The translations under genes and the position numbers were made by a program. Positions 36,623 through 45,493 of a stretch of DNA of 64,000 bases are shown here, piece after piece. This DNA is from Coprococcus sp. OM04-5BH. GTDB lineage: Bacteria; Bacillota; Clostridia; Lachnospirales; Lachnospiraceae. Each line of letters begins with the position of its first letter. The stretch's first letter is position 1. The DNA is taken from contig NZ_QULM01000001.1 in NCBI RefSeq assembly GCF_003482105.1, positions 496,001 through 560,000 on the forward strand. Direction: 5' to 3'. The notes beneath the pieces were generated by a model. It saw nothing but the letters and a program-made list of their open reading frames with translations. It was not told where the DNA came from and ran no database searches.

Positions 36623-37414
36623 ATGCTTAAGGTGGGTGTCACACAGCTGGATATTGCGTGGACAGAGAAGGAAGAAAATAAGAGAAGGTGTGAGGAGCTA
36701 ATAAAAGAGGCTCATGACCATGGGGTTAAGCTTCTGATATTTCCCGAGATGACGCTTACGGGATTTACCATGGAGCCTGAAAAATGGGCAGAGAACTATG
36801 CCGGGGGAAGGATTCCCGATACTGTTTCCTTTTTTATGAAGAAAAGCGTGGAATATAGAATGAGGATAGCCTTCGGATTTATAGAGGAGACAAAGCGTGG
36901 CTATGAGAATAAGCTTATCCTTGTAGATGGAGGAAATCTTGTCATGGAGTATTCTAAGATACATCCATTTTCATACAGTGGCGAGAATAAGTATTATGCT
37001 GCCGGTGAGCAGCTGTGCCATACAGACATAGAAGGTGTGGGCATAGGAGGATATATATGCTATGATCTGAGATTTCCTGAGATATTCTCAGCAGCCAGGG
37101 ATGAGAATGAAGCCGTCATAGTGATTGCCAACTGGCCTGAGGAGCGTGTGAGCCAGTGGGAGACATTGCTTAGAGCCAGGGCTGTGGAGAACCAGTGCTA
37201 TGTCATGGGTGTCAACAGGACAGGATATGGCGACGGTAAGAATTACGCCCCAAGCTCATATGTATTTGATTGTTATGGAAATGACGTATCAAAGCAGGTG
37301 AGTCCGGGACTCAAGATTGCAGATATTGATGTACGGCAGGTGAGAAGCTATAGAAAAAGTTTTCCACAGTCACGGGATCGAAAAAACAATCTGTATGTTA
37401 AAATGTATAAATAA
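36623..37414 (+). CDS. Carbon-nitrogen hydrolase (nitrilase superfamily, omega-amidase-like)
   Basis: A 263-residue soluble amidase. The catalytic Glu-Lys-Cys triad is visible: Glu42 in FPEMTLTG, Lys112 in YSKIHPFSYSGE and Cys146 in GGYICYDLRFPEIF. The TLTGFTM and KIHPFSY pattern is that of the omega-amidase/Nit2-like branch, which deaminates alpha-ketoglutaramate or similar small amides; exact substrate unproven. ATG 36623 follows AGGAGG. It is a monocistronic-looking gene between bioY and a HIT-family gene. Confidence 0.9.
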   Translation: MLKVGVTQLDIAWTEKEENKRRCEELIKEAHDHGVKLLIFPEMTLTGFTMEPEKWAENYAGGRIPDTVSFFMKKSVEYRMRIAFGFIEETKRGYENKLILVDGGNLVMEYSKIHPFSYSGENKYYAAGEQLCHTDIEGVGIGGYICYDLRFPEIFSAARDENEAVIVIANWPEERVSQWETLLRARAVENQCYVMGVNRTGYGDGKNYAPSSYVFDCYGNDVSKQVSPGLKIADIDVRQVRSYRKSFPQSRDRKNNLYVKMYK

Positions 37415-37534
37415 CAGGGTTAGCAAAACTGACGAATATTTTAAACATAGTCTTGAAAAAAGTGACCAAAACACAGAAAAATCCCCACTTTACAGGGAAA
37501 AACAGTGAAAATAGATGGCTTTTGCCCTAAAAAC

Positions 37535-37563
37535 TTGTAAAATTTGGTTAATTAGGGTAAAAT
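37535..37563 (+). promoter_or_regulatory. Predicted sigma-A promoter of the HIT gene
   Basis: TTGTAA (37535-37540), 17 bases, TAAAAT (37558-37563), 28 bp before the HIT-family start codon. Confidence 0.55.
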
Positions 37564-37591
37564 GTAGGAATAGATTAAGGAGGGCGCTTTT

Positions 37592-38008
37592 ATGAGTAAG
37601 GAAGATTGTATTTTCTGCAAAATTGCAAATGGTGTTATACCTTCAGCTACTGTTTATGAGGATAGCATCTGCAGAGTAATTCTCGATATTAATCCGGCAA
37701 GTAAGGGTCATGCTTTAATAATACCGAAAGAACATTTTGATAATGTATATAGCATGGATGCAGACACTGCTTCAAAGATTTTCACTATTGCAACAGAGGT
37801 TGCAAAGGCACAGAAGGCAGAGCTTAATCCTGATGGTCTGAACATAATCCAGAACAATGGTGAAGCTGCCGGACAGACTGTATTTCACTTCCACATGCAT
37901 CTTGTTCCGAGATATATAAATGATACAGTTAATGTTACATGGAAGCCGGGTGAGTCTGACAAGACTGAGCTTGAGGCATTATCTAAGGCATTAAGAAAGA
38001 GAATATAA
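37592..38008 (+). CDS. HIT-family nucleotide-binding hydrolase (HinT-like)
   Basis: A 138-residue histidine-triad protein. The signature HFHMHLVPRY carries the His-x-His-x-His triad, preceded by GLNIIQNNGEAAGQTVFH, typical of HinT-type purine nucleoside phosphoramidases. The N terminus has CIFCKIANG, half of a zinc site present in many Gram-positive HIT proteins. ATG 37592 follows AGGAGG. It has its own promoter and terminator. Confidence 0.94.
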   Translation: MSKEDCIFCKIANGVIPSATVYEDSICRVILDINPASKGHALIIPKEHFDNVYSMDADTASKIFTIATEVAKAQKAELNPDGLNIIQNNGEAAGQTVFHFHMHLVPRYINDTVNVTWKPGESDKTELEALSKALRKRI

Positions 38009-38061
38009 TTTATTATCGTGAATGGTCTGCATGATATGCAAGGCACAGACGATGGTAGGAC

Positions 38062-38109
38062 AAGAGGGAGATCGATCTTGATACACAGCCAAAATCGGTC
38101 TCTCTTTTG
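38062..38109 (+). terminator. Terminator after the HIT gene
   Basis: AAGAGGGAGATCGAT and ATCGGTCTCTCTTTT pair with a two-base bulge and one G-T pair, ending in a T-run. Confidence 0.6.
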
Positions 38110-38214
38110 TTATGGCAATGGGACAATAAATTAATTTCGCCTTTGCTATTGTAATGAAAAAATGCAACATGCCTGAATGAACTGCAGGAAAATTCTCATT
38201 ATAAAAATAAATGC

Positions 38215-38241
38215 TTGACTTATGCAGATAAGTAGTATAGA
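38215..38241 (+). promoter_or_regulatory. Possible promoter of the metK leader
   Basis: TTGACT (38215-38220) and TATAGA (38236-38241) with a short 15-base spacer, 25 bp before the riboswitch. TAGAGT at 38238 would give 17 bases. Confidence 0.4.
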
Positions 38242-38265
38242 GTATGCATGTAAAATAAATAGACG

Positions 38266-38385
38266 CTCTTATTCAGAATGGTGGAGTCATAAGGGACTGT
38301 GAAGCCATGGCAACCCCGTCGCTATTTGTACGGAAGGTGCCTTCCTGAGCGATCTGCACGGCAAGTGCATGTCGAACAATGAGAG
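38266..38385 (+). promoter_or_regulatory. SAM-I (S-box) riboswitch upstream of metK
   Basis: The closing P1 helix is CTCTTATT (38266-38273) with AATGAGAG (38378-38385). Between them are the S-box core elements AGAATGGTGGAG, AAGGGACTGTGAAGCCATGG followed by CAACC, and GGAAGGTGCCTTCCTGAGCGA in pieces, in the expected order. S-box RNAs bind S-adenosylmethionine and terminate transcription when it is abundant. The position before metK, the SAM synthetase gene, supports the call. The intrinsic terminator follows at 38402. Confidence 0.92.
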
Positions 38386-38401
38386 GCTTGAATGATATTT
38401 C

Positions 38402-38427
38402 AATCCGCTCAGAGCGGATTTTTTTTA
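38402..38427 (+). terminator. Riboswitch-controlled terminator of metK
   Basis: AATCCGCT-CAG-AGCGGATT with a run of seven T. It lies 17 bases after the aptamer's P1 strand, as expected for the expression platform. Confidence 0.9.
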
Positions 38428-38433
38428 TTATTG

Positions 38434-38585
38434 TAATGATGTCCGTGACATCGTTACGCTGCAGCAACCCTTGCCGTAGGAAGCACCAAGTGTCGAAGAC
38501 ACATTTAGAATGGTGCTGACGAAATGCCGCCGAATGTATATGAGGGGGCGATACCAAACAGGCAATTTCTAATGGTTGCTGCTTT
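38434..38585 (+). repeat. Interspersed intergenic repeat, longest copy, inside the metK leader
   Basis: Positions 38434-38510 match copy 1 at 338 with few changes, including both hairpins (GATGTC-CGT-GACATC and GTGTC-GAA-GACAC). The copy continues through AATGCCGCCGAATGTATATG and GGGGGCGATACCAAACAGGC to AATGGTTGCTGCT. It is inserted between the riboswitch terminator and the metK ribosome binding site, so it is transcribed as 5' untranslated RNA of metK. Confidence 0.75.
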
Positions 38586-38613
38586 ACGTATTATAGTTTT
38601 TATGGAGGAAAAA

Positions 38614-39804
38614 ATGGAAAAGAAATTATTTACTTCAGAGTCAGTTACAGAAGGACATCCTGACAAAATCTGCGATCAGATTTCAGACGCAGTGCTTGAC
38701 GCACTTTTAGAGAAGGATCCAATGAGCCGTGTTGCCTGTGAGACATCTATTACAACAGGTCTGGTTCTGGTTATGGGAGAGATAACAACAAATGCTTATG
38801 TTGATATTCAGAAGATCGTTCGTGAGACAATCAGAGAGATTGGTTATGACAGAGCTAAATACGGCTTTGACTGCGATACATGTGGTGTTATCACAGCTAT
38901 AGATGAGCAGTCATCAGATATTGCCATGGGTGTAAATAAGGCATTAGAAGCTAAGGAGCATATCATGAGCGAGGAGGATATCGAGGCCATAGGTGCAGGC
39001 GATCAGGGTATGATGTTCGGATTTGCCACAAATGAAACACCGGAGTACATGCCTTATCCAATAGCTCTTGCCCACAAGCTTGCAAGAAAGCTTACAGAGG
39101 TAAGAAAAAACGGAACACTTCCATACTTAAGACCGGATGGAAAGACACAGGTTACAGTAGAATATGATGAGAATGACAAGCCAAAGAGACTTGACGCAGT
39201 TGTTCTTTCAACCCAGCATGGTGAGGATGTAACTCAGGAGCAGATCCATGAGGATATCAAGAAGTATGTATTTGATACTGTACTTCCTGCAGAGCTTGTG
39301 GATGATGAGACTAAATTCTTCGTAAACCCAACGGGAAGATTCGTTATCGGCGGACCAAACGGAGACAGTGGTCTTACAGGCAGAAAGATAATCGTTGATA
39401 CCTACGGTGGATATGCAAGACACGGCGGCGGAGCTTTCTCAGGAAAGGATTGCACCAAGGTTGACCGTTCAGCAGCATATGCGGCACGTTATGTTGCCAA
39501 GAACATCGTGGCAGCAGGTCTGGCAGATAAGTGTGAGATCCAGCTTTCATATGCCATAGGTGTAGCAAGACCTACATCAGTAAGAGTTGATACATTCGGC
39601 ACAGGCAAGGTTTCTGATGACCGGCTTATAGAGATCATCAGAGAGAACTTTGATCTCCGTCCGGCAGGAATAATCAGAATGTTAGATCTTCGCAGACCTA
39701 TCTACAAGCAGACTGCTGCATATGGTCACTTCGGAAGAACAGATATTGATCTTCCATGGGAGAAGTTAGATAAGGTTAATGTGCTTAAGGCATATCTTGC
39801 CTAG
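38614..39804 (+). CDS. metK: S-adenosylmethionine synthetase
   Basis: A 396-residue methionine adenosyltransferase that makes SAM from ATP and methionine. ATG 38614 with GGAGG six bases upstream gives the canonical start [20 protein letters not shown]; an in-frame ATG at 38524 lies in the repeat and is rejected. Motifs: [34 protein letters not shown] (within one block), [18 protein letters not shown] and SYAIGVARP. Length is standard. Expression is governed by the SAM-I riboswitch upstream. Confidence 0.97.
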   Translation: MEKKLFTSESVTEGHPDKICDQISDAVLDALLEKDPMSRVACETSITTGLVLVMGEITTNAYVDIQKIVRETIREIGYDRAKYGFDCDTCGVITAIDEQSSDIAMGVNKALEAKEHIMSEEDIEAIGAGDQGMMFGFATNETPEYMPYPIALAHKLARKLTEVRKNGTLPYLRPDGKTQVTVEYDENDKPKRLDAVVLSTQHGEDVTQEQIHEDIKKYVFDTVLPAELVDDETKFFVNPTGRFVIGGPNGDSGLTGRKIIVDTYGGYARHGGGAFSGKDCTKVDRSAAYAARYVAKNIVAAGLADKCEIQLSYAIGVARPTSVRVDTFGTGKVSDDRLIEIIRENFDLRPAGIIRMLDLRRPIYKQTAAYGHFGRTDIDLPWEKLDKVNVLKAYLA

Positions 39805-39899
39805 GGAAAATAAGAAAAAAGACAAATATAAAGCGGATCATAAAAGACTGGCTTTATGGAATGATCATTATTATATAATTAAATAAAAGTTGTGATCAA

Positions 39900-39936
39900 A
39901 AAATGAGCAGATGGTGATATGCCATCTGCTCATTTT
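39900..39936. terminator. Bidirectional terminator between metK and the glucosaminidase gene
   Basis: AAAATGAGCAGATGG and CCATCTGCTCATTTT are perfect 15-base complements with a 7-base loop, and have A/T runs on both sides. It can serve both converging genes. Confidence 0.85.
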
Positions 39937-39939
39937 GGA

Positions 39940-42117
39940 TTACTGTACTTTGCCTTTTAATATTTTGTAGGTCTTACCACTTATTGTTACTTTTCCTGAG
40001 TATTTATTCTGCATCTTTCCGTCTTTCACATACCACTGTGCCCCATTGTATGTAACAAGTCCTGTGTAATTACTCATCATACGACCGCTTACGAAGTAAT
40101 ACCAGCCGTTGCTGCACTTTGTGAGACCATTTACACCGGTATCCATACGACCATTCTTAACATAGTAGTAAATGCCGGTATTGTGCTTTACCATGCCGGT
40201 GACGGTGTTCATAAGCTTACCGTTCTCCACATAATACCATGAACCGGAAGTGTGTTTTACAAGTCCTGTAAATGTTGAGTGAAGTCTGCCATCCTTCAGA
40301 TAGAACCAGGATCCGGTGTAGTGCTTATATAGACCTGTAAAGTTGGTGTTCTGCTTGCCATTCTTAAGTAATACCCAGGCACCGGTGTAGGTTCTGTAGA
40401 AGCCGTTTACACTGGTATCTACCTTACCGTTCTTGTAATAGTACCACAGTTCATTTTCTAGGAAGAAGCCTGTTTCAGTGCCCCTGCCTCTGGTGACTGT
40501 TATTGTATATACTCTGGTGGCTCCGCTCTGGGCATATACCGTGATCGGAACCTTGTTCACTCCCATGTCCAGATTGACTATTCCGCTTCCCGCAATCCTT
40601 GCGTATTTATTCACAGGTGTTCCCACGATTGAAATGCAATCCTTTGAAGCACCAACGGTGAGAGAGTAGTCTGTAGTTGTGCTGCATTTAAATGCAGGTG
40701 AAAGTGAAAATCCTGCAATAGTAAGGTTCTTTAAGTAATTGTTAGGATTCCCTTTAGCAGGTGGAAGTACCGCCGGCTCCTGAGGAAGATTATTGTATAT
40801 AGGTATCTTAAATATATGCTGGCTGTTCAACAGTCCACATTCCCTGTATGCCTGATACATTCTGTAGGACTCAGAAGGACACACCTGGACATTTGACATG
40901 TACTGGTGCCAGTATCTGTTTGATGAATTACATACATTGAACTTCTGGGTATATATGGTATCCTGATTCTGTAATATGTAATCATTTCCCAGGAAAAGAG
41001 CACCGCCAAGGATTGCCTTGTAAGGGCTGTTCCATGGTCTGCCGTAGCTTCCTGATGATGAAGCATACTTTAAGGCATTAAGTATAATGCTTGAATCTGA
41101 ACCACCATAGGCACCTATATTATAGAAGTTATATATTCCCGGATAGGAAGGGTGAGTTCCGTTTACCAACTGGCTGTTAGGTGTGCCGCCAACCTCCAGC
41201 TTTATTCTTGAAGCTATGTGATATGCACTTACGCCTGAGTGCTGTGCCGCAAGATAGATGGCACGGGCATATGTATAGCTTGCATTTGCAGGCTTGCCGT
41301 TTGCCAGGAATGAACCGCTTAATACAGCTCTCACTCCGGCTTCTGTCTGGGTTGATGAGTATTTAAGTGATTCGAATGAGAAGATGCTCTCCTCATCGAA
41401 ATATGTTCTTGGATCCATGTAATACATTACAAGCTCATCCGACGCAGCGTAGAAGGTTGAACCGTGAAAATGCTGCCATGTATCGGTGAGATAATCATAA
41501 CCTACATTGGTGGAACGCCAGTTGTAATGTGGGTTTGATGAAGTGTCGTAGAACACACTTACAACATTAGATGGAGTGTTGACCTCATGGGATACGGCGT
41601 CGTCCCAGTCAACACCTGTCTGCACCGCTTGGAATATCCAGTTTGGGTGTTGTGCGTGGAGAGTACGGAGCTTTGGCTTATAAGTTTCCGGGAAGCCCTG
41701 CTCGTCCATGTATACTTCGAATTCCGCTGCTGAAAGTCCTGTGGCCTCGGCAACCTCTGCTGAATCATCCTTGTATGTGGCAATGCCCTCATCAATGGTA
41801 TCAACAGGCTTAGCTTCTTCGGTGCTTTCTTCGGTTGTAGCTTCAGATGTTTCCTCTGATGTTTCCTCGGATGAATCATACTGTGTATCTTCGGTGGTTA
41901 TCTCAGTGGTTTCTTCAGTGGTTATATCCTCAGAAGTAACTTCTGTGGATTCCTCGGAGACATCCTCACTGATCTCTTCGGTGGTGTCTGCGTAATTTCC
42001 CTCGGCGGAGGCAGTGTTGGTGTTAAGAGTAACACCTGCAAATAAAGACGCAATCAAACTTCCGGCAACTAACATTCCGGTTATTCTCCTGCCCGCTTTA
42101 TTGTAAAGCCTTCTCAT
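39940..42117 (-). CDS. Secreted N-acetylglucosaminidase (GH73-like) with wall-binding repeats
   Basis: A 725-residue autolysin-type protein. ATG 42117 is preferred over ATG 42126 because AAAGGA then has 8-base spacing. Parts: signal peptide ending in ASAEG; a Thr/Glu/Ser-rich acidic linker (residues about 38-100); a glucosaminidase catalytic region with SNPHYNWRSTNVGYD, MDPRTYFDEESIFSFESL, ASRIKLEVGG and YPGIYNFYNIGAYGG; a cadherin-like beta domain (KNLTIAGFSLSPAF); and about nine choline-binding-type repeats with WYYVKNGK/YYYKNGKVD motifs at the C terminus. It should cut the glycan chains of peptidoglycan, for cell separation or turnover. Transcribed opposite to metK. Confidence 0.92.
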   Translation of the reverse strand: MRRLYNKAGRRITGMLVAGSLIASLFAGVTLNTNTASAEGNYADTTEEISEDVSEESTEVTSEDITTEETTEITTEDTQYDSSEETSEETSEATTEESTEEAKPVDTIDEGIATYKDDSAEVAEATGLSAAEFEVYMDEQGFPETYKPKLRTLHAQHPNWIFQAVQTGVDWDDAVSHEVNTPSNVVSVFYDTSSNPHYNWRSTNVGYDYLTDTWQHFHGSTFYAASDELVMYYMDPRTYFDEESIFSFESLKYSSTQTEAGVRAVLSGSFLANGKPANASYTYARAIYLAAQHSGVSAYHIASRIKLEVGGTPNSQLVNGTHPSYPGIYNFYNIGAYGGSDSSIILNALKYASSSGSYGRPWNSPYKAILGGALFLGNDYILQNQDTIYTQKFNVCNSSNRYWHQYMSNVQVCPSESYRMYQAYRECGLLNSQHIFKIPIYNNLPQEPAVLPPAKGNPNNYLKNLTIAGFSLSPAFKCSTTTDYSLTVGASKDCISIVGTPVNKYARIAGSGIVNLDMGVNKVPITVYAQSGATRVYTITVTRGRGTETGFFLENELWYYYKNGKVDTSVNGFYRTYTGAWVLLKNGKQNTNFTGLYKHYTGSWFYLKDGRLHSTFTGLVKHTSGSWYYVENGKLMNTVTGMVKHNTGIYYYVKNGRMDTGVNGLTKCSNGWYYFVSGRMMSNYTGLVTYNGAQWYVKDGKMQNKYSGKVTISGKTYKILKGKVQ

Positions 42118-42155
42118 AATAAACATCCTTTCTTTAATTAGGTTTTGTCATGGGT

Positions 42156-42185
42156 ATTTTAACACAATTGTAATAGATTTGACAA
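42156..42185 (-). promoter_or_regulatory. Predicted promoter of the glucosaminidase gene
   Basis: On the minus strand, TTGTCA (42185-42180), 18 bases, TAAAAT (42161-42156), about 40 bp before the start codon. Confidence 0.5.
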
Positions 42186-42342
42186 ACATTTTTTCTGAAT
42201 TGTCTAAATATTTCTAAAATGTACAAAAAATTATGTGAATTCTGTCGATTTAAATAATTTATAATGACATTTTGTGGGATAAATGATGTGATATGGGATG
42301 AATTTATGTGGCAGTGGGCAAATGTAAAAAGGAATTGATAAG

Positions 42343-42372
42343 AAAAGACCGGCTGTTCTAGCCGATCTTTAA
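42343..42372 (-). terminator. murA terminator overlapping its stop codon
   Basis: On the minus strand, AAAGATCGGC and GCCGGTCTTTT form a stem around the loop that contains the TAG stop codon of murA, then TTCTTATC. Confidence 0.7.
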
Positions 42373-43659
42373 CTTGAATTTCTGTATGTCTTTTTCTGTT
42401 TCTACCTTTTCAATGTGTGCCCCAAGTGCCTGGAGCTTCTCCTCGAATTTCTCGTATCCTCTCTGGATATACTTGATATCGGAGATTGTTGAGTAATCGT
42501 CTGCAACAAGTGCTGCAATAACAAGTGCGGCACCGGCTCTCAGATCGGGAGCAGCAATAGCAGCACCTGCAAATGTTTCAACGCCGTCTATTATTGCTGT
42601 ATTACCCTCAACACGTATCTTGGCTCCCATACGGGAAAGCTCAGCAACGTATTTGAATCTGTTCTCGAAGATGCTCTCCGTAACAATACTTGTTCCCTTT
42701 GAGAGAGCAAGTGTAACAGAGATCTGTGGCTGCATATCCGTTGGGAATCCAGGATATGGAAGAGTCTTAACATTTGTTGACTTAAGACGCTTGTCACACA
42801 TAACTCTTACTGAATCGTCATATTCGATAACCCTTGCGCCGATCTCGAGGAGCTTTGATGTGATAGCCTCAAGATGTTTTGGGATTACGTTCTTAATAAG
42901 GATATTACCCTTGGTGGCTGCGGCAGCCATCATAAATGTTCCTGCCTCGATCTGGTCAGGAATGATGGAGTAGGTTGTTCCGTGAAGCTCTCTTACACCA
43001 CGGATCCTGATAACGTCTGTACCTGCACCCTTTATATTCGCACCCATGGAATTCAAGAAGTTGGCAACATCAACGATGTGTGGCTCCTTAGCTGCATTCT
43101 CAATAGTGGTCTTGCCCTCTGCCAGGACAGCGGCCATCATAACATTGATGGTGGCACCTACTGAGGTTACATCCATGTATATGTGATTTCCGATAAGTTC
43201 ATCTGCGTGGGTGGATATCATTCCGTTTAAGATATCTACCTTTGCTCCAAGTGCCTCAAATCCCTTTATATGTAGGTCAATGGGTCTTGCACCTATATCA
43301 CAGCCACCTGGTAAGGCTACCTGTGAATGTTTGTATTTGCCTAATAATGCACCAAGCAGATAATATGACGCGCGGATCTTACGGATAAATTCATCATCCA
43401 CGCATAAATCTGAGTTTGGCCTTATGGTGCCGCCGCAGATTATTACCGTATGCTCATCCTCATATCTGACTCTGGCTCCGATACCCTCTATAGCCTGAAG
43501 AAGAACTCTGGTGTCTCTGACATTCGGCACATTTTCTATTTTTACTTCCTGGTCGGTCATTACAGCGGCAGCAAGGATACCCAATGCGGCATTCTTGGCA
43601 CCGGCAATAACTACCTCTCCCTCAAGAGGTATACCGCCCTTGATTACATACTGCTCCAT
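42358..43659 (-). CDS. murA: UDP-N-acetylglucosamine 1-carboxyvinyltransferase
   Basis: A 433-residue enolpyruvyl transferase, catalysing the first committed step of peptidoglycan synthesis. ATG 43659 is chosen with GAGGTG upstream; 14 further codons upstream have no similarity to the family. Motifs: GGIPLEGEVVIAGAKNAALG at the start, catalytic Cys120 in LPGGCDIGARPIDLH (the residue alkylated by fosfomycin), SVGATINVMMAA, and AAPDLRAGAALVIAALVA near the end. It is separated from pyrI by 171 bp containing its own promoter. Confidence 0.97.
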   Translation of the reverse strand: MEQYVIKGGIPLEGEVVIAGAKNAALGILAAAVMTDQEVKIENVPNVRDTRVLLQAIEGIGARVRYEDEHTVIICGGTIRPNSDLCVDDEFIRKIRASYYLLGALLGKYKHSQVALPGGCDIGARPIDLHIKGFEALGAKVDILNGMISTHADELIGNHIYMDVTSVGATINVMMAAVLAEGKTTIENAAKEPHIVDVANFLNSMGANIKGAGTDVIRIRGVRELHGTTYSIIPDQIEAGTFMMAAAATKGNILIKNVIPKHLEAITSKLLEIGARVIEYDDSVRVMCDKRLKSTNVKTLPYPGFPTDMQPQISVTLALSKGTSIVTESIFENRFKYVAELSRMGAKIRVEGNTAIIDGVETFAGAAIAAPDLRAGAALVIAALVADDYSTISDIKYIQRGYEKFEEKLQALGAHIEKVETEKDIQKFKLKIG

Positions 43660-43709
43660 ATCGCACCTCAAATATATTTGTTGTCTATAACCAGACCGCA
43701 ACTTAATAG

Positions 43710-43737
43710 ATTATAGCATAAATACCATAAAAGTAAA
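43710..43737 (-). promoter_or_regulatory. Predicted promoter of murA
   Basis: Minus strand TTTACT (43737-43732), 16 bases, TATAAT (43715-43710), with TG one base before the -10 (extended -10). Confidence 0.6.
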
Positions 43738-43830
43738 TATTTTTTTAACAGGCTTGTAATAATCTCGGCAGTTTCTTAAATTTTTCACAAATATTTTTTG
43801 CTATTTTTTTATAATATTTTTGGTTGCATT

Positions 43831-44244
43831 TTACTTGGAAGCATCACAGTAAATACATCTGTAAATTCTATTCTCGCGGTCTGTGAGCTTGAAAATGTGT
43901 GTGATGCCCTGTTCTGTTGATGTAATACATCTTGGATTGGTACATTTCTTGATCCCTACAAGCTTCTCGGGAAGCTCGATCTTCTTTTTCTCAACAAGCT
44001 TTCCGTCCTTGATGATATTTACAGAGACATCAGGGTCAATGTAGCCCAGAACATCCAGGTTGATGTTGATATCCTGATCGATCTTCACAATGTCCTTTCT
44101 GCCCATCTTCTGGCTCTTTACGTTCTTTATGATAGCCACTGAGCAGTTCAGCTTATCAAGATGAAGATCCTGATATATCTGAAGTGACTTGCCTGCTTTG
44201 ATGTGGTCTAATACAATGCCGTTCTGTATGCTGTCTATGTTCAT
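43831..44244 (-). CDS. pyrI: Aspartate carbamoyltransferase regulatory subunit
   Basis: A 137-residue PyrI. The N-terminal allosteric (nucleotide-binding) domain starts MNIDSIQNGIVLDHIKAG. The C-terminal zinc domain has four Cys in CTNPRC and CIYC, which contacts the catalytic chain. It binds ATP/CTP to tune the catalytic trimer. It follows pyrB on the minus strand by 94 bp, the usual pyrBI order, with an interspersed repeat in the gap. ATG 44244 follows TTAGGAGG. Confidence 0.96.
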   Translation of the reverse strand: MNIDSIQNGIVLDHIKAGKSLQIYQDLHLDKLNCSVAIIKNVKSQKMGRKDIVKIDQDININLDVLGYIDPDVSVNIIKDGKLVEKKKIELPEKLVGIKKCTNPRCITSTEQGITHIFKLTDRENRIYRCIYCDASK

Positions 44245-44261
44245 AATGTTTCCTCCTAAAT

Positions 44262-44337
44262 TCGAACATCAGCTCATTAAATATTTGTCTTTGATAATAG
44301 GCTGACGATACATGTCAAGTTTTCATATAAAACCTGC
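44262..44337 (-). repeat. Interspersed repeat, partial copy between pyrB and pyrI
   Basis: Read on the minus strand it ends AAAGACAAATATTTAATGAG followed by CTGATGTTCGAA just before the pyrI ribosome binding site, matching the end of copy 2 at 2733-2765. Its other end, read on the plus strand, has GTCAAGTTTTCATATAAAAC, shared with 11769. It occupies the operon's internal gap. Confidence 0.6.
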
Positions 44338-44338
44338 T

Positions 44339-45271
44339 TTAACGGTCTTCCTCCGGTACAAGCCCAAGCAGAGTCATGATCAGTGCCATTCTTACGTATT
44401 TGCCATTTAATGCCTGACGGAAATAACATGCTCTTGGGTCGTCATCTACTTCTACGGCAATCTCGTTTACTCGTGGAAGCGGATGGAGTATGGACATGGC
44501 CGGACGGGCAAGGGCAAGCTTGGAGTTGTCAAGGATGTAGGTATCCTTCAGACGTATATAGTCGGCCTCGTTGAAAAATCTTTCCTTCTGGACTCTTGTC
44601 ATGTAGAGTACGTCAAGTTCGCCCATGACTTCATCCATGGTATAAACTTCCTTATATGGTATATTATTCCTGTCGAGGACTTCTGTTCGTATATAATCAG
44701 GAATTTTTAACTCATCCGGTGATATAAGTATGAATTTTATGCCTTCGTATCTTGACATTGCCTTTATAAGGGAATGTACAGTACGTCCAAACATAAGATC
44801 ACCGCATAAGCCTATGGTGAGATTATCAAGACGTCCTTTTTCTCTCTTGATCGTAAGAAGATCTGCGAGAGTCTGGGTAGGATGGCTGTGTCCGCCGTCT
44901 CCCGCATTGATGATCGGCACATCAGATTTCATTGAGGCAAGCATTGGTGCACCTTCCTTTGGATGTCTCATGGCGATGATATCTGCGTAGCAGCTTACTA
45001 TCTTTACTGTATCGCCAACGCTCTCGCCTTTGGTGGCTGATGATGAAGCGGCAGAAGAAAAACCAAGTATGCTGCCACCAAGCTCCAACATTGCTGCTTC
45101 AAAGCTGAGTCTTGTCCGGGTACTTGGTTCAAAGAATAATGTGGCAAGCTTCTTCCTCTTGCACACCTCACTATATTTGTCAGGATCATCGATTATCTTC
45201 TGAGCAAGGGTAAGAATACCATCGATTTCCGCTACGCTCAGGTCCTGTGGATCAATCAAATTTTTTGTCAT
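44339..45271 (-). CDS. pyrB: Aspartate carbamoyltransferase catalytic subunit
   Basis: A 310-residue ATCase catalytic chain that forms N-carbamoyl-aspartate in pyrimidine synthesis. Motifs: [13 protein letters not shown] (carbamoyl-phosphate site), SSATKGES (the 80s loop with its active-site Lys), [51 protein letters not shown] and HPLPRVNEI. Length is typical. It leads the pyrB-pyrI operon on the minus strand, divergent from the carbamoyltransferase at 45494. Confidence 0.97.
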   Translation of the reverse strand: MTKNLIDPQDLSVAEIDGILTLAQKIIDDPDKYSEVCKRKKLATLFFEPSTRTRLSFEAAMLELGGSILGFSSAASSSATKGESVGDTVKIVSCYADIIAMRHPKEGAPMLASMKSDVPIINAGDGGHSHPTQTLADLLTIKREKGRLDNLTIGLCGDLMFGRTVHSLIKAMSRYEGIKFILISPDELKIPDYIRTEVLDRNNIPYKEVYTMDEVMGELDVLYMTRVQKERFFNEADYIRLKDTYILDNSKLALARPAMSILHPLPRVNEIAVEVDDDPRACYFRQALNGKYVRMALIMTLLGLVPEEDR

Positions 45272-45331
45272 AATTTCCTCACCTTCCGGTATGGTTTTAT
45301 CACACCTGTTTAATGCAATTTTGCTTCTGTA

Positions 45332-45360
45332 ATTATATTATTTTCATATGGCAAATTCAA
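45332..45360 (-). promoter_or_regulatory. Predicted promoter of pyrBI
   Basis: Minus strand TTGAAT (45360-45355), 17 bases, TATAAT (45337-45332), about 60 bp upstream of pyrB. No PyrR-type leader was recognised. Confidence 0.6.
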
Positions 45361-45394
45361 TAGGCAATGTCCTTATAATTACAATAAAAAAGCG

Positions 45395-45423
45395 TTTACA
45401 ATAGAAAGTTATAGAGTTATAAT
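45395..45423 (+). promoter_or_regulatory. Predicted promoter of the divergent carbamoyltransferase
   Basis: TTTACA (45395-45400), 17 bases, TATAAT (45418-45423). It lies back-to-back with the pyrBI promoter, about 35 bp apart, in a 222-bp divergent region. Confidence 0.6.
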
Positions 45424-45493
45424 TATCCTTTAATTGTTTGTGTAGAAAAGACAAAAACATATAATAAAAGAATGAGAAAAGAGGAATACGATT

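Noticed and set aside
38524..38613. Longer metK start
   Set aside because: These 30 codons lie inside the interspersed repeat; the canonical MetK start with its own GGAGG is at 38614.
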